This document shows positions 60,044 through 64,000 of a stretch of DNA of 64,000 bases, piece by piece (position 1 is the stretch's first letter; every line of letters starts with the position of its first letter). A program made the translations under genes and the position numbers. The notes below the pieces were generated by a model, which saw nothing but the letters and a program-made list of their open reading frames with translations, did no database searches and was not told the origin of the DNA. Source of the DNA: Bacteroidota bacterium (GTDB taxonomy: Bacteria > Bacteroidota > Bacteroidia > Cytophagales > Cyclobacteriaceae); NCBI GenBank assembly GCA_947470895.1, contig CANIVF010000015.1, positions 1-64,000 on the forward strand, in the 5' to 3' direction.

Positions 60044-60621
60044 GCCTCCTTTATACTTTTATAAATTTCAAAAACGAGCACTCCAATTACCAACACGGCA
60101 GAGCCAACAAAAATCCATCCTCCAATATCCGGACCTGAGAATGCAGTAAAATTCAAAAGTTGCTTGGTTCCAATCAATGGAGGTTGATAAGACATACCTG
60201 GAACTATGATCGCAGCAGTTGGATCAAGGTTGTGTCCATAGTCATATCCCCATAACCAGAAATCAACCAACGCCGCAATGCCCGTTGCAGTAAGTAAAAC
60301 AACAAACACCCATAAAATAAATCGTTTGTTGATGAGTGCGGTGATCAATCCAAAGGCAACTAGAAATCCTACAATATAAATCATGTAGGTAAACTCGGGG
60401 AACATCTTCACTTCAATATGCTTCATGCCAATGTAATGGTTGAGCGCACTGATGATTTTTACATCCCCTGTTATATTATTGATCCAGATGTCCATCTCTA
60501 ATCCTTCGGGGTACTGTGGTGCCCACATCAGGATTTGCCATAGCGGCACAAAGTAGGCACTGATCATCAGTAATGCAGCGATTGCAATCAGCACGCGCGA
60601 TATGGGTTTAAGTGGCTTCAT
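60040..60621 (-). CDS. Hypothetical 4-TM membrane protein, nos cluster-associated
   Basis: 193 aa; YPEGLEMDIWINNITGDVKIISALNHYIGMKHIEVKMFPEF, WLWGYDYGHNLDPTAAI; 4-nt overlap with nosL. Confidence 0.75.
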   Translation of the reverse strand: MKPLKPISRVLIAIAALLMISAYFVPLWQILMWAPQYPEGLEMDIWINNITGDVKIISALNHYIGMKHIEVKMFPEFTYMIYIVGFLVAFGLITALINKRFILWVFVVLLTATGIAALVDFWLWGYDYGHNLDPTAAIIVPGMSYQPPLIGTKQLLNFTAFSGPDIGGWIFVGSAVLVIGVLVFEIYKSIKEA

Positions 60622-60641
60622 ATAAATTTCTTTTTAGTGTA

Positions 60642-60731
60642 GTCCCGCTCCGCCCCGACTAGTCGGGGCGGTATTCGGGACCTTCAACCTGTAAACTATG
60701 AAAACAAACCGACCCCGACTTGTCGGGGCGG
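60642..60731. repeat. Two GC-rich REP-like palindromes between nosZ and the downstream membrane protein
   Basis: CCGCCCCGACTAGTCGGGGCGG (60650-60671, perfect) nested in GTCCCG (60642-60647)...CGGGAC (60676-60681); second copy CCCCGAC-TT-GTCGGGG (60713-60728). Confidence 0.8.
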
Positions 60732-60738
60732 ATGTGAT

Positions 60739-62733
60739 CTACTGACCCGCGCCACCTGCCTGGTCTTCGATCTTACCGGTTGAAAACTTGATGGGAACGT
60801 TACTTCCCGCAGGAGATACACGAATGTAGCCTTGCATTTCCTGATGTAGTGCAGAACAAAAATCCGTGCAATAGAATGGGAACACACCGGTACTTAGAGG
60901 CTTCCACTTCAGTGTTGATGTTTCACCGGGCATAATTAAGATCTCAGCATTGTTTGCACCCTTCACGGCAAATCCGTGTGGCACATCCCAGTCTTGCTCA
61001 AGGTTAGTTACGTGGAAGAAAACTTCATCACCTAACTTCACTCCTTCAATATTGTCCGGTGTCAAGTGTGAGCGAATGGCGGTCATATACACATGCACCT
61101 CTTTGCCTTTACGCTCTACTTTTGTCATACCTTCTCCCAATGAGGCGTAAGGGTGCTTATTATCTTCTATTTTATAAATCTTAGTGGAGTTAGGCATCAC
61201 TAAACTGGCCGGTATTGATTCAGCATAGTGTGGTTCACCGGTAGTTGGGAAATCTAAGATAAGTTTCATCTTATCACCACTAATGTCATACAGTTGAGCC
61301 GATTGTGTTAACTCAGGGCCTGTAGGCAGATAACGATCTTTTGTAATCTTGTTATAAGCTACCACATATTTGCCATGAGGTTTTGAAGTAGGACCACCGG
61401 GTACAGACAAATGACCGATAGAATAATAAGTAGGAACGCGATCCAGAATCTCTAATGTCTTTACATTCCATTTTACAATTTCAGAAGATACAAAGAAGGA
61501 TGTATACGCATTTCCATTGTTATCAAACTCGGTGTGCAATGGGCCAAGGCCTGGCTTCTTCACTTCTCCATGAAGCGCTGCTTCGTACTTGATTACCGGA
61601 ATACCGGCAAACTCACCTTCAAAATCTTTGTTGGCAATAGCCGCTTGAATTTTTGCGAATGAAAATACAGGAATTAATGCTGCCAACTTTCCGCTACCTA
61701 CGATATACTGACCGGTAGGATCTGTATCGCAACCATGTGGTGATTTAGGGCAAGGAATGAAATAAATGATATCCTTTAATTCGGCAGGATCTAACTGAAG
61801 CACTTCATCCATTATGGTTGATACACCCGTGTGAGTGCTTTCGTCCCATACGTTGTGAGCATATTTTGCTTTAGAGGTTGTTCCTTTTCCTGCTTTGATA
61901 TACTCTTCCGCTTTTTTCCAATTCACCGCCATGATAAAATCCTTGTCTTTTTGTGAAGCATTCACTTCTAGTAGTGTGTAGGCTTGTTCTGTATTATACG
62001 TAGAGAAGAAAAACCAACCATGTGATGGACCTTTTCCTGCTCGGGCCAGGTCAAAACTTACACCTGGTGTTTTCAACTGAAAAGCAATTTTCATTCCTCC
62101 ATCGGCCGGATCGATTGAAATAAAGCTGATGTAGCCTTTGAAATTTTCCTTAAAAGAACTGATAGGCACATCCGTATTATCGCCAACAGGTACGCTGAAG
62201 CGAGTTCCTGCAACAATATATTCTGAATTTTCAGTGATGAATGGAGATGAGTGATTACCACCACTGTTAGGCAATTCCAAAATTTCCACGGTTTTAAAGG
62301 TCTTCATATCCACACGTGCAACGCGAGGCGTGTTGTTCGCATTTCCGAACGCCCAACGTCCATCGTGCTCACCTTTTGTTACTGATAATGAGATGTGGTG
62401 CAAATCATCCCAGGGTACAAATCCATGTGAAGTATTCAACATCGGTTTTGTTTCTTCACTATATCCCCAGCCATTTTCCGGGAATTGAGAGAAGACCGGA
62501 ATGATGCGGAACAACCTTCCGGAAGGAAGTCCGTAGATACTCATTTGTCCATTGAATCCTCCAGACACTACGTTATAAAATTCATCATATTTTCCTGGGG
62601 CAACATAGGCCTGTGATGCTGCATCACCCGTGGTTACGCTGCCGGGTGCCTTAGGTTTACATCCCTGCCAAAGAACAACTGTGGCTAAAACTACGAGTAT
62701 CGAAAGTACCCGATGTATCGTGATAGTTTTCAT
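60739..62733 (-). CDS. nosZ: Nitrous-oxide reductase, clade II (Sec-type) with lipoprotein-like signal
   Basis: 664 aa; MKTITIHRVLSILVVLATVVLWQGCKPK, DLHHISLSVTKGEHDGRW, CuA site FYCTDFCSALHQEMQGYIRV. Confidence 0.96.
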   Translation of the reverse strand: MKTITIHRVLSILVVLATVVLWQGCKPKAPGSVTTGDAASQAYVAPGKYDEFYNVVSGGFNGQMSIYGLPSGRLFRIIPVFSQFPENGWGYSEETKPMLNTSHGFVPWDDLHHISLSVTKGEHDGRWAFGNANNTPRVARVDMKTFKTVEILELPNSGGNHSSPFITENSEYIVAGTRFSVPVGDNTDVPISSFKENFKGYISFISIDPADGGMKIAFQLKTPGVSFDLARAGKGPSHGWFFFSTYNTEQAYTLLEVNASQKDKDFIMAVNWKKAEEYIKAGKGTTSKAKYAHNVWDESTHTGVSTIMDEVLQLDPAELKDIIYFIPCPKSPHGCDTDPTGQYIVGSGKLAALIPVFSFAKIQAAIANKDFEGEFAGIPVIKYEAALHGEVKKPGLGPLHTEFDNNGNAYTSFFVSSEIVKWNVKTLEILDRVPTYYSIGHLSVPGGPTSKPHGKYVVAYNKITKDRYLPTGPELTQSAQLYDISGDKMKLILDFPTTGEPHYAESIPASLVMPNSTKIYKIEDNKHPYASLGEGMTKVERKGKEVHVYMTAIRSHLTPDNIEGVKLGDEVFFHVTNLEQDWDVPHGFAVKGANNAEILIMPGETSTLKWKPLSTGVFPFYCTDFCSALHQEMQGYIRVSPAGSNVPIKFSTGKIEDQAGGAGQ

Positions 62734-62762
62734 AGTTATTTATTTATATATAGTTGATTTAA

Positions 62763-63311
62763 TTATTTCTTATCAGGAGGTAATAACACGGCATCAATGA
62801 TATACACGATTCCATTTGATCCTCTGGCTGAACCTAACACGTTTGCTCCATTGACCGTTATCTTTCCATCCTTCTTACCAATTTTCACGTTATCCAGATT
62901 TACCTGATTCAACGACATCCCATCTTGCAGCATGTTTTCAGTGAGTACACCCACATATACGTGGTATTCTAAGATGTTGCGAAGGGCCTCTTTACTTTCA
63001 GGCTTTAATAAACTCTCAACCGTACCTGCAGGCAGTTTATCAAATGCAGCATTGGTGGGAGCAAAAACAGTAAAAGGTCCTGCATTAGAAAGTACATCTA
63101 CATATTCTGCCGTTTTCAAAGCAGTTACTAATGTGGTGTGATCCGGTGAGTTCACTGCAATATGTACTACATCTTGTTGTGATACATCATCCTTTACAGC
63201 AGATTGTCCAGCACCTGAAGCCTCTGCTGCAGCTGCGGTCTCTGTATTTGTAGCAGGTTGACTGCAAGAGAACGCAAGCATAGTTAGTATAGGTAATAAT
63301 ACCTTTTTCAT
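62763..63311 (-). CDS. Fasciclin (FAS1) domain lipoprotein
   Basis: 182 aa; LAFSCSQP lipobox, GPFTVFAPTNAAFDKLPAGTVESLL, ILEYHVYVG, NGIVYIIDAVLLPP. Confidence 0.93.
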   Translation of the reverse strand: MKKVLLPILTMLAFSCSQPATNTETAAAAEASGAGQSAVKDDVSQQDVVHIAVNSPDHTTLVTALKTAEYVDVLSNAGPFTVFAPTNAAFDKLPAGTVESLLKPESKEALRNILEYHVYVGVLTENMLQDGMSLNQVNLDNVKIGKKDGKITVNGANVLGSARGSNGIVYIIDAVLLPPDKK

Positions 63312-63365
63312 ATAAGTTGGTTTTAGGTTAGTGATTCAGTTCTTTGAAAATGTAAATGATGATGG

Positions 63366-63827
63366 CTACTTCTCTCCATCATTTTGACGCATGAACTCCA
63401 GTATATCGCGCGCATCACCAATCGAAACATTTTGATTTGGCATTCGGGTCAAGCAGAGTTCAAGAAGTTTTTGAGCTTCAGGGTCCTGGTCAAGCATTAC
63501 CTCAACATTCAACACCATATTCATGATCCACTCTGGCTTACGGGTTTTTGTAACTCCCAACCATCCGGGGCCTACAAATCTTTGATCTGTTAACTTATGG
63601 CATGCTGAACATTTCATTTCGTAAACAGCTTTGCCTCTACTAACCCGATCGAATTCAAGTGGTGTGTGGAGGCTAACGTTTTTAATCTGGCCTATCCCTT
63701 TGGCGGGATCGGTAACGGCAGCCACCGGGTTTTCATCTTTTTTTTCGGTGGATTCTTCTTTCGGCTTGCCCGGACTGCAGGCTAAAAACAGAAAGATAGT
63801 GGCGGAGAACCATACAAGTTTTTTCAT
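63366..63827 (-). CDS. c-type cytochrome lipoprotein, first gene of the nos operon in this window
   Basis: 153 aa; LFLACSPGKP lipobox, heme site MKCSACHKLTDQRFVGPGW, distal Met MPNQNVS. Confidence 0.9.
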   Translation of the reverse strand: MKKLVWFSATIFLFLACSPGKPKEESTEKKDENPVAAVTDPAKGIGQIKNVSLHTPLEFDRVSRGKAVYEMKCSACHKLTDQRFVGPGWLGVTKTRKPEWIMNMVLNVEVMLDQDPEAQKLLELCLTRMPNQNVSIGDARDILEFMRQNDGEK

Positions 63828-63901
63828 AGTTTTTTATTTTTGAAAGAGCACTTTAGGTGCTTTTTAATGACAGCAAATTAGATCGGAAGCAACTTTCCCC
63901 T

Positions 63902-63919
63902 TTATGACTCAAATCATAA
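63902..63919. promoter_or_regulatory. Crp/Fnr-family palindrome TTATGA-CTCAAA-TCATAA upstream of the nos operon
   Basis: Perfect 6+6+6 inverted repeat with half-sites identical to those at 45112-45129; centre 83 nt from the first ATG (63827). Confidence 0.65.
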
Positions 63920-64000
63920 AAACAACGTGATCTTTATCAGTGAAAAAGCTGAGCGTATTTTTGAATGCGGTTTAAAAAAAAATCAGAGTTTGAACAAACC

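Overview
A ~64 kb stretch of a Bacteroidota chromosome, probably Cytophagales-like. This is inferred from gene content, TAnnTTTG-type promoter spacing and protein style. It is mostly protein-coding, and I recognised no rRNA, tRNA, CRISPR array or intact transposon. Left part (1-36 kb): housekeeping and envelope genes (recA 3' end, queA, ispD, ettA, hslU, lon, rseP, dxr, a DegP-like protease, dnaA), a PorE-like OmpA protein, and a sugar-oxidation/3-keto-glycoside type locus (acyltransferase, HEAT + two DUF1080 domains, Gfo/Idh/MocA). Middle (37-45 kb): methylmalonyl-CoA mutase subunits and a 1406-aa secreted TPR-CHAT protein. Right part (44.7-64 kb): a denitrification-tail region with a truncated globin and quinol-type NO reductase (norB) sharing a divergent promoter, a TetR/RND efflux operon, and a clade-II-type nos cluster (cytochrome c, fasciclin protein, nosZ, membrane protein, nosL, nosD, nosF, nosY, NnrS-like protein). 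Main observations: (i) identical TTATGA-N6-TCATAA palindromes (Crp/Fnr-like) upstream of norB/globin and of the nos operon; (ii) an HxlR-linked cluster combining DJ-1/PfpI, bestrophin, TMEM175, OsmC and an NADP-oxidoreductase, a candidate electrophile/oxidant-response module with ion channels; (iii) several broken genes between 6.3 and 12.4 kb (DUF486 with in-frame TAG, a decayed exbD, a frameshifted bestrophin, a DJ-1 gene with its start out of frame); (iv) a degenerate tandem repeat of exactly 21 nt period at ~23.43-23.57 kb; (v) GC-rich REP-like palindromes just downstream of nosZ; (vi) TetR-type operators; (vii) uncharacterised proteins embedded in the nos cluster. No single unmistakably novel system is evident. 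The HxlR/ion-channel cluster and the nos-associated unknowns are the best candidates.
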